Positions 44,543 to 53,764 of a stretch of 64,000 bases of DNA are shown here, piece after piece. The stretch is from assembly GCA_964426545.1 (NCBI GenBank), contig CAYRQP010000006.1, positions 48,465 to 112,464 on the forward strand, written 5' to 3'. Position 1 is the stretch's first letter. Every line of letters begins with the position of its first letter. The notes below the pieces were generated by a model, which searched no databases, was not told the DNA's origin, and was given only the letters and a program-made list of their open reading frames with translations. Source of the stretch: CAYRQP01 sp964426545 (lineage in GTDB: Bacteria > Fermentibacterota > Fermentibacteria > Fermentibacterales > JCC-6). Position numbers and translations under genes: made by a program.

Positions 44543-47500
44543 TTAATCCCATACGGTCTGATACCCTGCATCTTCCATAGTATCTATTTCAAAGTCCCAC
44601 TCGAATACTGATTCTATTTCATCGCGTTCATTGAATAATAATATCTCCACCGTATAGTTCCCATCCTGAATATATTGTGCTGGGAGGAACTGAAGCATAC
44701 CCGCATACGAAACAATAGGCTGCAGTTCACAGATTGTATTCCCGCTCAAGTCTGCAATAACTGCCATTGCTCTCTGGACAACGAAGCCATCCTCGATATC
44801 CATCATAACCTGAATTACAGGATAATGATCAAAGACGATTCCCTGCGGAAATATAGAAGAAAACAGAACCTTCGGACGTACGGGAACCGATAGTGTACAT
44901 GGTTCACTCAGTGTCTCATTACCGGCGCTGTCATGCAATTGGAAATAAACTGTGCAGGTTTCTCCGGATAGGCCAATAACATCCGCGATGACGCTCCAGT
45001 TGGAGTCATCGGCTTTTTTCAAAGCAGATTCTGTTGAGCCTTCAATATGCATCATGACTGATTCTATTGCAGTATCATCTTCGCCGCAAATAGTCGCGTT
45101 CAGTAGCATCGATACCGAATCCATTGATATTTCAATGCTGTGGACTACAGGCAGGGTGTTGTCGACAACAACGCTCCACTCAGCTGTTTCCAGTATGACG
45201 CCATCTGCATTTATGAGAATTGCAGTTGGCAGGAGATTGCCTGTCACACTGTCGGGATGCACAAAATAAGCGATACCTTCATTCAACACAGGCTCTATTA
45301 GAGAGTCTCCAAAATATACCTGAAGTTCTTCTTCTGCCGAAGGAGTTACTGTTAACTGAAAACTATACTCTTCGGGTCTACTGCAGATGCACCCGAACGG
45401 AGTAAGCGATGTTATCCGCAGCGGGACGGGATTGAATGACAATCCCAGATTCACATATCCGGTGTCATCCGGTACATTCCATCCCTGCATGAGTATCCAG
45501 TAAACTCCATTAGGGTCAGGCTCGGGGATGAATACTGTCTCATTTGCCGTTGGAGATGTTGACCTCTCTTCCAACTCTTCCATCCCGTCTATCATGCGAT
45601 TCCCGTTTTTATCAGAGAAGAGATAAAGGTCCATGTCCAAACCGGATGTCTCTCCCGATGCGACTATAAGCATACTTCTCACATCTTCTTCAATGACAAA
45701 TGGTCCCAGTACCCAGCCCGAAGAAAGGGGATTTTCCGGGTCATCCTGCTCAAGTATCTGATTCTCGTATAACGCAACTGTCGGTATCTGCGGAGCGGTT
45801 ACCGTGTCTTCATCCGCTGATTGGTGTGGAGTATATACAGGAGCTCTTTCCCGTATTTCAGCACCCGCACTGCTGGGCCCGGTTATGTGCGAAATACCCC
45901 TGAATGGAGAAACACTGCAGGAGCCTGAGAACTCTCTCCAATAGAACATGTTTCCGGTGTTATCCAGAACAATGTACTTTATACCGTCTTCAATCCCTCC
46001 AAACGGAATCACTTCACAATTGAAGCCGTTTTGGAAGAGAGTAAGGTTATATTCATCCATCATGAGGGGGGGCGAAGAAGGAGCAGCAACTTCAAGGGGA
46101 AACCACTTTGCTCCGCTGTATTCTTCATTTTCTGTTGTGTCATTGAGCACATAAAGTTGACCGGAATAGAAGGAACGCGGAAACAGAAAACCGTTTCCCT
46201 GGTTTTCCGCGGGTAGAAATTCGATTTGAAAATCAGAGCTGCCCTCTGATACATTCCGTAAGTAGAATACCCGTTTTTCAGGTATCAATCCGGGAACCCT
46301 GTAGTGAATTGTGTATTCCTCTCCCTCGCTGACATTTAGGTTCGAACTTCCGCTCATGCCGAAAGGTGAGACAATGTCGATGGTGTATCCGCCGAAGGGT
46401 TCCCAGCCAAGGTCGAAGAAGCAGAAACCTTCGGTATCCGTATACTTAATGCCCGATACCATATTTCGGTTGTCCCAGTGAGAACGGGCAAGGACCATTG
46501 CTCCTTCGACAGGCACTCCGGTACAATCCGTCACCTTTATTTTGACATGTGCTGTTTCCGTATAACCCGAATCGCCTTGCATATATCCGGAATTTTCAGG
46601 ACCTGCGGCGTTTGAGGTCACAGAACTGATGACATCGTCCGGACTGAATGCGGTAATCGTGGAAATAGTCTTTCCCCTGTGTCCGACTCCCTCACCTGAT
46701 AGCCAGGTATGCCCTATTGCAGTTGTCGGATTATTGATATCCCACTGCACCCATACATCCCGGGAGGGGTCTAGGTATTGATTCCACTGGTGGTCTTCTC
46801 CCCTGCATCCCACGACATAGGACGGAATGAACATTGCCCGGCACAGAGCTGTCTGGAGTATGGACTGCTCCCCGCAGGAACCATAGGCTTTAGCATAGAT
46901 CACCATCGGCTGTAGGTCATTGGACTTATAGCCGAAACTCATGAAGGGGCCAGGTTGGCACCATGACAGATAATTGGATAATCTGAAAACCGCCTCCTCG
47001 TAGGTACGGGCTTCCTGCAAGCTCTCCATCAGCGGAGCACCATAGGTACTGTCGAATGGTATGAAACTGCGCCAGAATACATGTTCCTCTGAATTGCCGT
47101 AAAGACTATCGACTTCATATCTCATTACCTCTTCTTCTGTGAGACTGTCGCTAAAAAGAGAATCGAGCCAGTATTCTGCATTTACACGCCCCGGAATTTC
47201 GAACATAACTCTCGGATGAACCGTGTATCTGTAGTAGTTTCCCCCTCCAACCGATGTCCAACCGCCGAGTGTCAACAGAGAAAGAAAAGTACTGCCATCA
47301 GTCTCTTCAGTCAGGTTTACATAATCGAGTTGTTCTGCTGTTTCATATACGATCTCGGCATTGCGGGCAAAAATATCTTCATCATTGTTCCTGTACATCT
47401 CTCTCAGGACTTCTGTTGGCGAGTTTGCAATGCAGTAGGCGATTTCATCGCGATATAAAGAATCTGCATTCAGAATAGAACGGCAGAAGGCATGTACTAT

Positions 47501-49081
47501 TGAAGTATCAGAAGGTGTCCGTAATTCAGTAAACGGCTGGAAATACCTTCCGTAGTAATCATCTGCATTCATCACCGAAGAATTGGGGCTGAACCTCCAT
47601 GAGTGCTTTTCGATGAAATGCGGCTTCTCACCATCCCCGTTTTCAAGCATGAACAGTGTAAGAATTCCCCTGCCGTTTCCGACAATGAGGTCTTCAGTTC
47701 CGTCCCTGTCTATATCTGCAAATGCCGGAGATGAATATTCACCGACACAAATACCTGCATACGGAGATAATTCTCTTTCCTCATCCCATTTTCCGGATAC
47801 CGAGTCATACCTGAAGTATCTGAGTGTACCGCCGGCACACCCGAACACAATGCCGTCTCCCCAAGGAGTAGGATTTCCCGATGGAATATCCGGCAGTTCA
47901 GTAATCTGAATCCAGTCTCCTCCGAAAGTACCCTCTTCGGAATCCAGATACCACACACCACCTTCACGGGTGCCAATCAATAGTTCTTCCTCGTCATCTC
48001 CGGATATGTCGACTGCTGCAGGAACAGTGTAAGTTCCGGGGGCGGAAAGCAACAATGTGTCACCGTTGCTTACTATGAGCAGGTCTCCCTGCTTAGAACC
48101 AATAACCGTCTGTAAAAAACCTTCTCCTGATTCCCAATAACAGGGAGCTGCGTTCAACCATCCAACAAATCCCTCTGTTTTCTCATACCACTGCGGCAGC
48201 GAATATCCATCAGTGTATTCTGCAGTGTATTCCACTATTTCACCCTGTGCATTTCCGGTTAGTAGAATAGGAATAGAATCTGCCGTCAGACTAAATGCGG
48301 GAACAACAGCAGAACCGGCTCTCATCGGAAAACACTCCTGATAAGAAGAACTGAACGGAAGGAAAAGCGGAGAAGTGGAAGTTCCGCGATTACGGTAATA
48401 AATAATCCTGCCGCTTTCAGTTCCAATGACAAGGTCAAGTAATCCATCTGAATCTATATCGCCAAAAGCCGCTCCGGATGCTGTTTCTATAATGATATCA
48501 TCAAGAGTGTCCTGTGCCATACCCTCAACAGAAACAACTATTTCCCCGCTGTTTCCTACAAACGGCATGTCGTCGATTCCATCACCATTTATGTCTACCA
48601 GAACAGGAATGAAATCCCCGCCGTAATAGTCAGTTTCTGTCCAGTATGGTGCAAGATAGACATGTTTCGACCCATCACCGCTGTATACTGCGAGATCGGG
48701 CACACTATCCTGATTGGCATTGATAAACACAGGAACTGCATCTGAACGGGCATCCAAAGGAACAGATAGTAGATCCCCAAGACGAATTCTAAGCCATCCC
48801 CGCATCCACAAGGGAACAGTTTCGAGAGTTTCGAGAACTGTATCGGTGAGAACATGATTCAATGCAGGACCATCCGGTCCGAACCATGGCCCCGGGGCAA
48901 AAGGAAACACGCAGGTAAATTCCCCGACACCATTCTCATCTAGTGGTACATAGGCATAACCGCCGGGTGGAATGAGAAGGTCCCACTCAACTTCAGAATC
49001 AGATACCGCTTCGCCGGGTACAGAGAAAAAGCAAAGTAGATATAGTGTAAATACCGCTGTCGATTTTATTCTAATATTCAT
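44543..49081 (-). CDS. Giant secreted FG-GAP and transglutaminase-like protein
   Basis: 1512 residues with a signal peptide (about 1-26). Residues about 130-490 hold FG-GAP/VCBS-type repeats (PVLVDINGDGIDDMPFVG, FGDIDSDGLLDLVIGTESGR, FADIDRDGTEDLIVGNGRG). A transglutaminase-like module follows, with Cys near 733 (YGSCGEQSILQ), His near 765 (GEDHQWNQ) and Asp near 781 (VQWDINNP), a full triad. A carboxypeptidase regulatory-like domain (about 840-915: VEGAMVLARSHWDNRN) and several Ig-like regions come after. No sorting domain is clear at the C-terminus. Probably a cell-surface or envelope enzyme or adhesin. Confidence 0.82.
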   Translation of the reverse strand: MNIRIKSTAVFTLYLLCFFSVPGEAVSDSEVEWDLLIPPGGYAYVPLDENGVGEFTCVFPFAPGPWFGPDGPALNHVLTDTVLETLETVPLWMRGWLRIRLGDLLSVPLDARSDAVPVFINANQDSVPDLAVYSGDGSKHVYLAPYWTETDYYGGDFIPVLVDINGDGIDDMPFVGNSGEIVVSVEGMAQDTLDDIIIETASGAAFGDIDSDGLLDLVIGTESGRIIYYRNRGTSTSPLFLPFSSSYQECFPMRAGSAVVPAFSLTADSIPILLTGNAQGEIVEYTAEYTDGYSLPQWYEKTEGFVGWLNAAPCYWESGEGFLQTVIGSKQGDLLIVSNGDTLLLSAPGTYTVPAAVDISGDDEEELLIGTREGGVWYLDSEEGTFGGDWIQITELPDIPSGNPTPWGDGIVFGCAGGTLRYFRYDSVSGKWDEERELSPYAGICVGEYSSPAFADIDRDGTEDLIVGNGRGILTLFMLENGDGEKPHFIEKHSWRFSPNSSVMNADDYYGRYFQPFTELRTPSDTSIVHAFCRSILNADSLYRDEIAYCIANSPTEVLREMYRNNDEDIFARNAEIVYETAEQLDYVNLTEETDGSTFLSLLTLGGWTSVGGGNYYRYTVHPRVMFEIPGRVNAEYWLDSLFSDSLTEEEVMRYEVDSLYGNSEEHVFWRSFIPFDSTYGAPLMESLQEARTYEEAVFRLSNYLSWCQPGPFMSFGYKSNDLQPMVIYAKAYGSCGEQSILQTALCRAMFIPSYVVGCRGEDHQWNQYLDPSRDVWVQWDINNPTTAIGHTWLSGEGVGHRGKTISTITAFSPDDVISSVTSNAAGPENSGYMQGDSGYTETAHVKIKVTDCTGVPVEGAMVLARSHWDNRNMVSGIKYTDTEGFCFFDLGWEPFGGYTIDIVSPFGMSGSSNLNVSEGEEYTIHYRVPGLIPEKRVFYLRNVSEGSSDFQIEFLPAENQGNGFLFPRSFYSGQLYVLNDTTENEEYSGAKWFPLEVAAPSSPPLMMDEYNLTLFQNGFNCEVIPFGGIEDGIKYIVLDNTGNMFYWREFSGSCSVSPFRGISHITGPSSAGAEIRERAPVYTPHQSADEDTVTAPQIPTVALYENQILEQDDPENPLSSGWVLGPFVIEEDVRSMLIVASGETSGLDMDLYLFSDKNGNRMIDGMEELEERSTSPTANETVFIPEPDPNGVYWILMQGWNVPDDTGYVNLGLSFNPVPLRITSLTPFGCICSRPEEYSFQLTVTPSAEEELQVYFGDSLIEPVLNEGIAYFVHPDSVTGNLLPTAILINADGVILETAEWSVVVDNTLPVVHSIEISMDSVSMLLNATICGEDDTAIESVMMHIEGSTESALKKADDSNWSVIADVIGLSGETCTVYFQLHDSAGNETLSEPCTLSVPVRPKVLFSSIFPQGIVFDHYPVIQVMMDIEDGFVVQRAMAVIADLSGNTICELQPIVSYAGMLQFLPAQYIQDGNYTVEILLFNERDEIESVFEWDFEIDTMEDAGYQTVWD

Positions 49082-49144
49082 GTTTAATTTGACTTAATTT
49101 CTTTTTATATATTATATTTTTGTCAAAAGGGTTGTAGAAGTTAG

Positions 49145-49903
49145 TTAATTTAGCAACGTCCCCGCCAGGCGGAAGCCGACTGACCAGGAGCGGTCGCCGG
49201 GGTACAGTTCGCTGCGGGAATCGATGCGGAGCCGTGCGGCAGGTGTGACCCAACTGCCTCCGCGTACAGCAAAGAGGGAATCGTCTGTCGTTGTCCACTC
49301 AGCAGCATTACCCGCTAAACAGGCAAGCCCGTTGTCGCTCAGGGGATATGCATCGACAGGTGCTGTCCAGAGAAACCCATCATAATCACGGGTTTCCCAC
49401 TCATCGCCTGCAAGGTAGTTTGCAGGATATTCTGCATCTTCGGGAGCAAGTTCCCCCCACGGAAAGTCACTTACATTCCCGTCAGTTGTACGGGAAACTG
49501 CATATTCCCACTCTGCATCTGTGAGAAGTCTCCAGCTGAAAGTTTCCAATGCAGATACAGCATCGAATGCGCTTACATTTACGACGGGGTAATCAGGATA
49601 ATTGTAAATGTAATTTTCTATGCCAGAAAACTGCGGGTCCGGTGGAAGACCTATCCCTGCTTTATCAGCCAGAAACAGGTAAAGTCGGTTAGTTACTTCG
49701 TATCTGCTTATCCGGAAATCTTCTATTTCAACCGTATCACCGGTAGAAGTAATAAATGTGCCGCCTTCGATGAAAACAAATAAAGTATCTTCATCCGAAA
49801 TCGAAACGGGAACAAGCAGCGATATATCGATATCTTCCTTTGAATCACCGCATGCCATAAAGAATGCAAATGTCGCAAATACCAAAAGATATGCGAATCT
49901 CAC
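49145..49903 (-). CDS. FGE/SUMF1-domain lipoprotein
   Basis: 252 residues. The signal sequence ends in the lipobox FFMACGDS (lipid Cys near residue 18). The formylglycine-generating-enzyme-like (C-type-lectin-related) domain shows FVFIEGGTFITSTGD, ISRYEVTNRLYLFLAD, WRLLTDAEWEYAVSR, GNAAEWT, AVRGGSW and the terminal SWSVGFRLAG. The two catalytic cysteines of true FGE are not seen, so it is more likely a GldK-like or other structural member than a sulfatase activator. GldK/GldJ are T9SS lipoproteins with this fold, which fits the window's other T9SS hints. Confidence 0.82.
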   Translation of the reverse strand: MRFAYLLVFATFAFFMACGDSKEDIDISLLVPVSISDEDTLFVFIEGGTFITSTGDTVEIEDFRISRYEVTNRLYLFLADKAGIGLPPDPQFSGIENYIYNYPDYPVVNVSAFDAVSALETFSWRLLTDAEWEYAVSRTTDGNVSDFPWGELAPEDAEYPANYLAGDEWETRDYDGFLWTAPVDAYPLSDNGLACLAGNAAEWTTTDDSLFAVRGGSWVTPAARLRIDSRSELYPGDRSWSVGFRLAGTLLN

Positions 49904-49904
49904 C

Positions 49905-50156
49905 TTATTCAGACGCTTCTGTTTTAGGACCCGTTCTCAGGATGATTGCCAACGGGATTATCACGCAGTATCCCAATATTAGCATTACGGGTGCAATTGT
50001 GATATGCCCCCCGCGGAGAAGAAGCCATCCTATGATGATATCCAGAAGTCCGCTGCCGAATAAAATGTAGTTCACAAGAGAGAACGGAGCGCGCACATCT
50101 TCTTGCGGAACTGTTTCGATGCTCTCTTCTGCCGTCTTTGTAATATCCTTGGCCAT
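49905..50156 (-). CDS. Small two-helix membrane protein
   Basis: 83 residues. The N-terminus is Glu/Thr-rich and cytoplasmic; two hydrophobic helices follow (about 28-46, VNYILFGSGLLDIIIGWLLL, and 50-70, ITIAPVMLILGYCVIIPLAI). AAAGGAGACTC precedes the ATG at 50156, a strong SD. It lies between folC and the FGE-like lipoprotein gene (one base gap). Function unknown. Confidence 0.7.
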   Translation of the reverse strand: MAKDITKTAEESIETVPQEDVRAPFSLVNYILFGSGLLDIIIGWLLLRGGHITIAPVMLILGYCVIIPLAIILRTGPKTEASE

Positions 50157-50233
50157 GAGTCTCCTTTAGTAATATTTAAGTTATCTCGTACATACTACTT
50201 ATAGTTACACATATGTACATTTGTCAACCGCAA

Positions 50234-51466
50234 TTACCCAAATATCTGCCTGCATTCTCCGCCCGGCTGTGAAATCCAGTTTTTCTGCCATGCAGTCAGC
50301 ATTGCTTCTCCCACAACAAAGAATGATCCCGTAACAACCAGTATTCCCCCTGATTGAGTTCTGCCCAGTTTAACCGCTTCGGAGATACTCTCCCGCGGGA
50401 TAGCATCTATACCGTTTTGGGTAAATTCATCGGCAAGTTCCCGTGCACTGAGAGCCCTTTCATTCAGCGGTGTTGTGGTGATTACTGAATCCAAAACTGC
50501 AGTAAGTTGCTTCACCATATCATGCCAGAACTTATCTTCGAGAAAACCCACAACTGCCGTTATAGGTGTGTCGTAATTACTTTTTATGTATTCGATAAGC
50601 TGTCCGATAGAACCCGGATTATGCGCCACATCGAAAAGGATTGGTGGATCCCCTGCGTGCATATCGAGTCTTCCAGGCCACTTGAGGGACCCGCATGCAG
50701 CCAATAATGCAGACTCCAACTGTTTCGCCGGCATTCCCGTAAAGATTCGTGCAGCTTCAAAGGCAAGGGCTGCGTTGCGTTTCTGATGTTCGCCGGGAAG
50801 CGGTGAAGGTTTGACCGTTAGAGGTATGATTCTTTGCAGGTTTTCTGCTGAAACAGCACTTTCTATTACAAACTCGACATCATCTGTCTGTTTCCATGCT
50901 ATGAAAGTCGAGTCTTTCTTTGCAATTGCCGTCTTTTCTCCTGCAATTATTGGACAGGTTGGTCCGAGAATTCTCCTGTGTTCTATCTCCACTCCCGTGA
51001 ATACGGTAATGTCTCCCTGCAGAAGCCTTGTAGCATCGAGCCTTCCACCAAGCCCTGCTTCAGCCACGACCACATTTGTGTTCTCTTCCCTAAAATACCA
51101 GGCTGCCATCGCAGTCATTATCTCGAAGAATGTAGCCTGTTCCGCTTCAATTCGATCTTTGAAAGTATCCATGAACTCAACTACTTTTTCCTTTGGAATC
51201 CAGTTGTTGTTCACGGCAATTCTTTCGCGATAATCCAGAAGATGCGGAGATGTTATTCTGCCGACCCTGAATCCTGCATGCATCAGAATCTCAGAGAGAA
51301 GGGCGGTCGTACTGCCTTTTCCATTGGTGCCTACTATGTGGATTGTCTTGAAGGATCTTTGCGGGTATCCGCATACTTCAAGTAAATTCGTAATACGCTC
51401 AAGACCGTATTTCATCCCCATGCGCCTGCGGCTGAACAGATACTCTAAAGTGTCGTTATAATTCAC
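50234..51466 (-). CDS. folC: Folylpolyglutamate/dihydrofolate synthase
   Basis: 410 residues, normal length. Mur-ligase-type ATP loop HIVGTNGKGSTTALLSEIL, RITSPHLLDYRERI, AEAGLGGRLDATR and LFDVAHNPGSIGQL are all present. It adds glutamates to folates (and may also act on dihydropteroate). Its start overlaps the upstream rimI-PNP fusion by 11 bases. With folE and folP it gives three folate steps within the window. Confidence 0.94.
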   Translation of the reverse strand: MNYNDTLEYLFSRRRMGMKYGLERITNLLEVCGYPQRSFKTIHIVGTNGKGSTTALLSEILMHAGFRVGRITSPHLLDYRERIAVNNNWIPKEKVVEFMDTFKDRIEAEQATFFEIMTAMAAWYFREENTNVVVAEAGLGGRLDATRLLQGDITVFTGVEIEHRRILGPTCPIIAGEKTAIAKKDSTFIAWKQTDDVEFVIESAVSAENLQRIIPLTVKPSPLPGEHQKRNAALAFEAARIFTGMPAKQLESALLAACGSLKWPGRLDMHAGDPPILFDVAHNPGSIGQLIEYIKSNYDTPITAVVGFLEDKFWHDMVKQLTAVLDSVITTTPLNERALSARELADEFTQNGIDAIPRESISEAVKLGRTQSGGILVVTGSFFVVGEAMLTAWQKNWISQPGGECRQIFG

Positions 51467-52688
51467 TTGAAGAGATTTCTTTCAATAGAGTCACCAGAAA
51501 TTCAGACTGTTTCGACATGACAATTTCCTTCGCATCCAGAACCTCATCATGAGTGATTACAGCTCCGGGCACCGTGGAATTGGTAATAAGCGATATACCA
51601 AGAACTTCACATCCCCTGTCGGCTAGAAGCAGTGCTTCGGGGACAGTTGACATGGAAACGCTCGAGACTCCTGCTTCTCTCAATATTCTCAATTCGGCAG
51701 TGGTTTCATATGAAGGCCCGGATGCACAGGCAAATACGCCACTTTCAACCCTGGAACCCACGGCCTGTGCCGTCTCTAAAGCTGTTTTCTGTAGCCGTTT
51801 CGAATAAACGCTACCTCCAATCCTGTTGAAAGCACTTCCAGGTACACATCCGCAGCAGTTCACATGGTCGCTGAATATCACGGCATCACCAACTTCAAGA
51901 TGCGGAGCAACTGCCCCTGATGCGCTTGTGAGTATCCAGGTTTTTACTCCAAGGTCACTTAGAACCCCCGGAAGAAGTGAAACTTCATCTCCGCTGTAAC
52001 CCTGATAATGATGTCTTCTCCCAAGCAGGAACAGGTATTCTCCGCAGGAACTTATCACTATGCGGTCCGGGTGCCCGCGAAGCGATTCTTCGGAAAACCC
52101 CGGAAGGTCTGAGAAGGGAATTTCCATTCCCCTGCCGAATTCATCCACAAGCCAGGAGATCCCGGATCCCAGTACAATTCCAATCGACGGCATTTCTTTA
52201 ATTCTGTTATTCAGCTCAAATGCAAGGCCAGACAGATTCTCAGTCGGCTGCTGGTAATGATACATTAACAGTCCATCCTCTCCACCAGGGTAGTATTCGC
52301 TTTTTCTTTGAACTTCCGTGAATCCGATGCTCTTGTACAGTTCAATGGCAGATGCATTGGATTCTCTTACTTCGAGTATGACACCCCGTGCACCAAGGCG
52401 ACTCCCCCATTCCATAATATACCTAACGAGATATGTGCCTATTCCCCCTCTTCTGTGTTTCCGAGAAACTGCAAGATTAACAATATGCAGTAATTCACCG
52501 GGGGGACATTGGGCAGAAATATATGCGGCAATTTCTCCGTCTGATGTTATTTTCCAGGTTCTGTAATGTGCAGCATTGATACAGATACTGAGCATTTTAT
52601 CTTCCCACGGCAGAGGAAAACACTCTTTTTCGATTGCCTTCATTTCGGGTATATCCGCACTGACAGCCAACTCGATTCTATATAACAC
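51456..52688 (-). CDS. RimI-type acetyltransferase fused to purine nucleoside phosphorylase
   Basis: About 410 residues from the GTG at 52688; the frame is open back to 52775 inside tsaB, but the sequence before the GTG does not look like RimI. The GNAT domain (about 1-150) has LHIVNLAVSRKHRRGGIGTYL and VRESNASAIELYKSIGFTEV. The PNP domain (about 165-410) has IGIVLGSGISWLVDEF, GRRHHYQGYSG, LTSASGAVAPHLEVGDAV, GPSYETTAELRILREAG, SMSTVPEALLLADRG and ISLITNST. RimI normally sits beside tsaB as here, so the PNP has been joined to its C-terminus. No in-frame stop separates them. Confidence 0.88.
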   Translation of the reverse strand: MLYRIELAVSADIPEMKAIEKECFPLPWEDKMLSICINAAHYRTWKITSDGEIAAYISAQCPPGELLHIVNLAVSRKHRRGGIGTYLVRYIMEWGSRLGARGVILEVRESNASAIELYKSIGFTEVQRKSEYYPGGEDGLLMYHYQQPTENLSGLAFELNNRIKEMPSIGIVLGSGISWLVDEFGRGMEIPFSDLPGFSEESLRGHPDRIVISSCGEYLFLLGRRHHYQGYSGDEVSLLPGVLSDLGVKTWILTSASGAVAPHLEVGDAVIFSDHVNCCGCVPGSAFNRIGGSVYSKRLQKTALETAQAVGSRVESGVFACASGPSYETTAELRILREAGVSSVSMSTVPEALLLADRGCEVLGISLITNSTVPGAVITHDEVLDAKEIVMSKQSEFLVTLLKEISSSEL

Positions 52689-53349
52689 TATCTTTGGCTT
52701 TCTCCATGAATTTCCGCAGATAACAGGGGGTGACTGTTCCGTTGATTCCGTGCCTTTCGGCAGCGATGGATCCAAGAGAAGCCACCTGAGACGGAGATGG
52801 TGTGTCGTTTTTTACGGGAAGCCACTCAAGCGTCTCGCTGCAATTCAGTTCACTTCTGCCGTTTCCCACGGCAATAGAAGGCATGTATTCGACAATAGCC
52901 ATTTCGATTGCTCCGGAAGTATATATCCCCGGCGGAAGTAAAACCCTCGAGTCTATGTCCGAATCTGCAAAGACTGCTCCGTACACCTCTTTTTTGCGGG
53001 CTCCGATGCATACGAGGACAGGTTCACTCGAAGCACATTCAGCTCCCAGTACACGAAGAGTCTCTACTCCTGTAACGGGTATGTTCCATCCTGTTGCTAA
53101 GCCAACAGCAGTGGCAATTCCTATTCTTATGCCCGTGTATGAACCGGGACCGGTTGAAACAGCAATGCCTGATATGTCAGTTTTTTTTATACCTGAGTTC
53201 CGCAGGATATTATCTATACCGGGAAGTACTTTCTCGCTGTGGACTGCCAGTACCGAGAATAATTCTTCCCGAACGACAATACCTTCACGCACAAGTGCAA
53301 TTCCCCCGTTTGCCGTAGTGGTCTCAATTCCCAGCCATACGCCTGTCAT
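52678..53349 (-). CDS. tsaB: tRNA t6A synthesis protein TsaB
   Basis: 223 residues. ASKHA-like N-terminus GIETTTANGGIALV and ISGIAVSTGPGSYTGIRIGIATAVGLA (the first part IAVSTGPGSYTGIRIGIA is diagnostic). It is the non-catalytic partner of TsaD in threonylcarbamoyl-adenosine formation. Its start overlaps tsaE by 26 bases. TsaD and TsaC are not in this window. Confidence 0.95.
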   Translation of the reverse strand: MTGVWLGIETTTANGGIALVREGIVVREELFSVLAVHSEKVLPGIDNILRNSGIKKTDISGIAVSTGPGSYTGIRIGIATAVGLATGWNIPVTGVETLRVLGAECASSEPVLVCIGARKKEVYGAVFADSDIDSRVLLPPGIYTSGAIEMAIVEYMPSIAVGNGRSELNCSETLEWLPVKNDTPSPSQVASLGSIAAERHGINGTVTPCYLRKFMEKAKDSVI

Positions 53350-53755
53350 CGATAAGTACCTTTCTTATCTCAGGATCGTCTGTGAATTCTATCGAAATCA
53401 TGACACCTTCCTGTTTCATATTCTCTTCAAGTCTGTCTGCCCATTCCACTGCACAAACGGAATCCGATACGAGCGCATCAGCAATTCCGTATAGTTCCAT
53501 TTCTGCAGGAGTACCATCCAATCTATACATATCTATGTGATGAAGTTCCAGATTATCGATGTGATAAACAGCATTCACAATGAAACTGGGGCTGGGGATA
53601 TCGCCTGTCACTCCGAGTTTTCGGAGAAATGCCCGCACAAATACAGACTTTCCCACTCCAAGTTCTCCCCCCAGAAACACTGCATCGCCGGGTAAGATAC
53701 TCTCTGCGATGTTTTCTGCCAGTTCTTCGAGTGATTTCTGATTGCATAGTATCAT
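53324..53755 (-). CDS. tsaE: tRNA t6A synthesis ATPase TsaE
   Basis: 143 residues. P-loop GGELGVGKSVFVRAFLRKLG, and HIDMYRLDG followed by VCAVEWADRL, are the family blocks. TsaE is an ATPase of the TsaBDE complex. It is the gene directly before tsaB and 9 bases after the PorX-like gene, so a T9SS-type regulator and a tRNA modification gene share a transcript. Confidence 0.95.
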   Translation of the reverse strand: MILCNQKSLEELAENIAESILPGDAVFLGGELGVGKSVFVRAFLRKLGVTGDIPSPSFIVNAVYHIDNLELHHIDMYRLDGTPAEMELYGIADALVSDSVCAVEWADRLEENMKQEGVMISIEFTDDPEIRKVLIDDRRMAGN

Positions 53756-53764
53756 CTTTTTATC

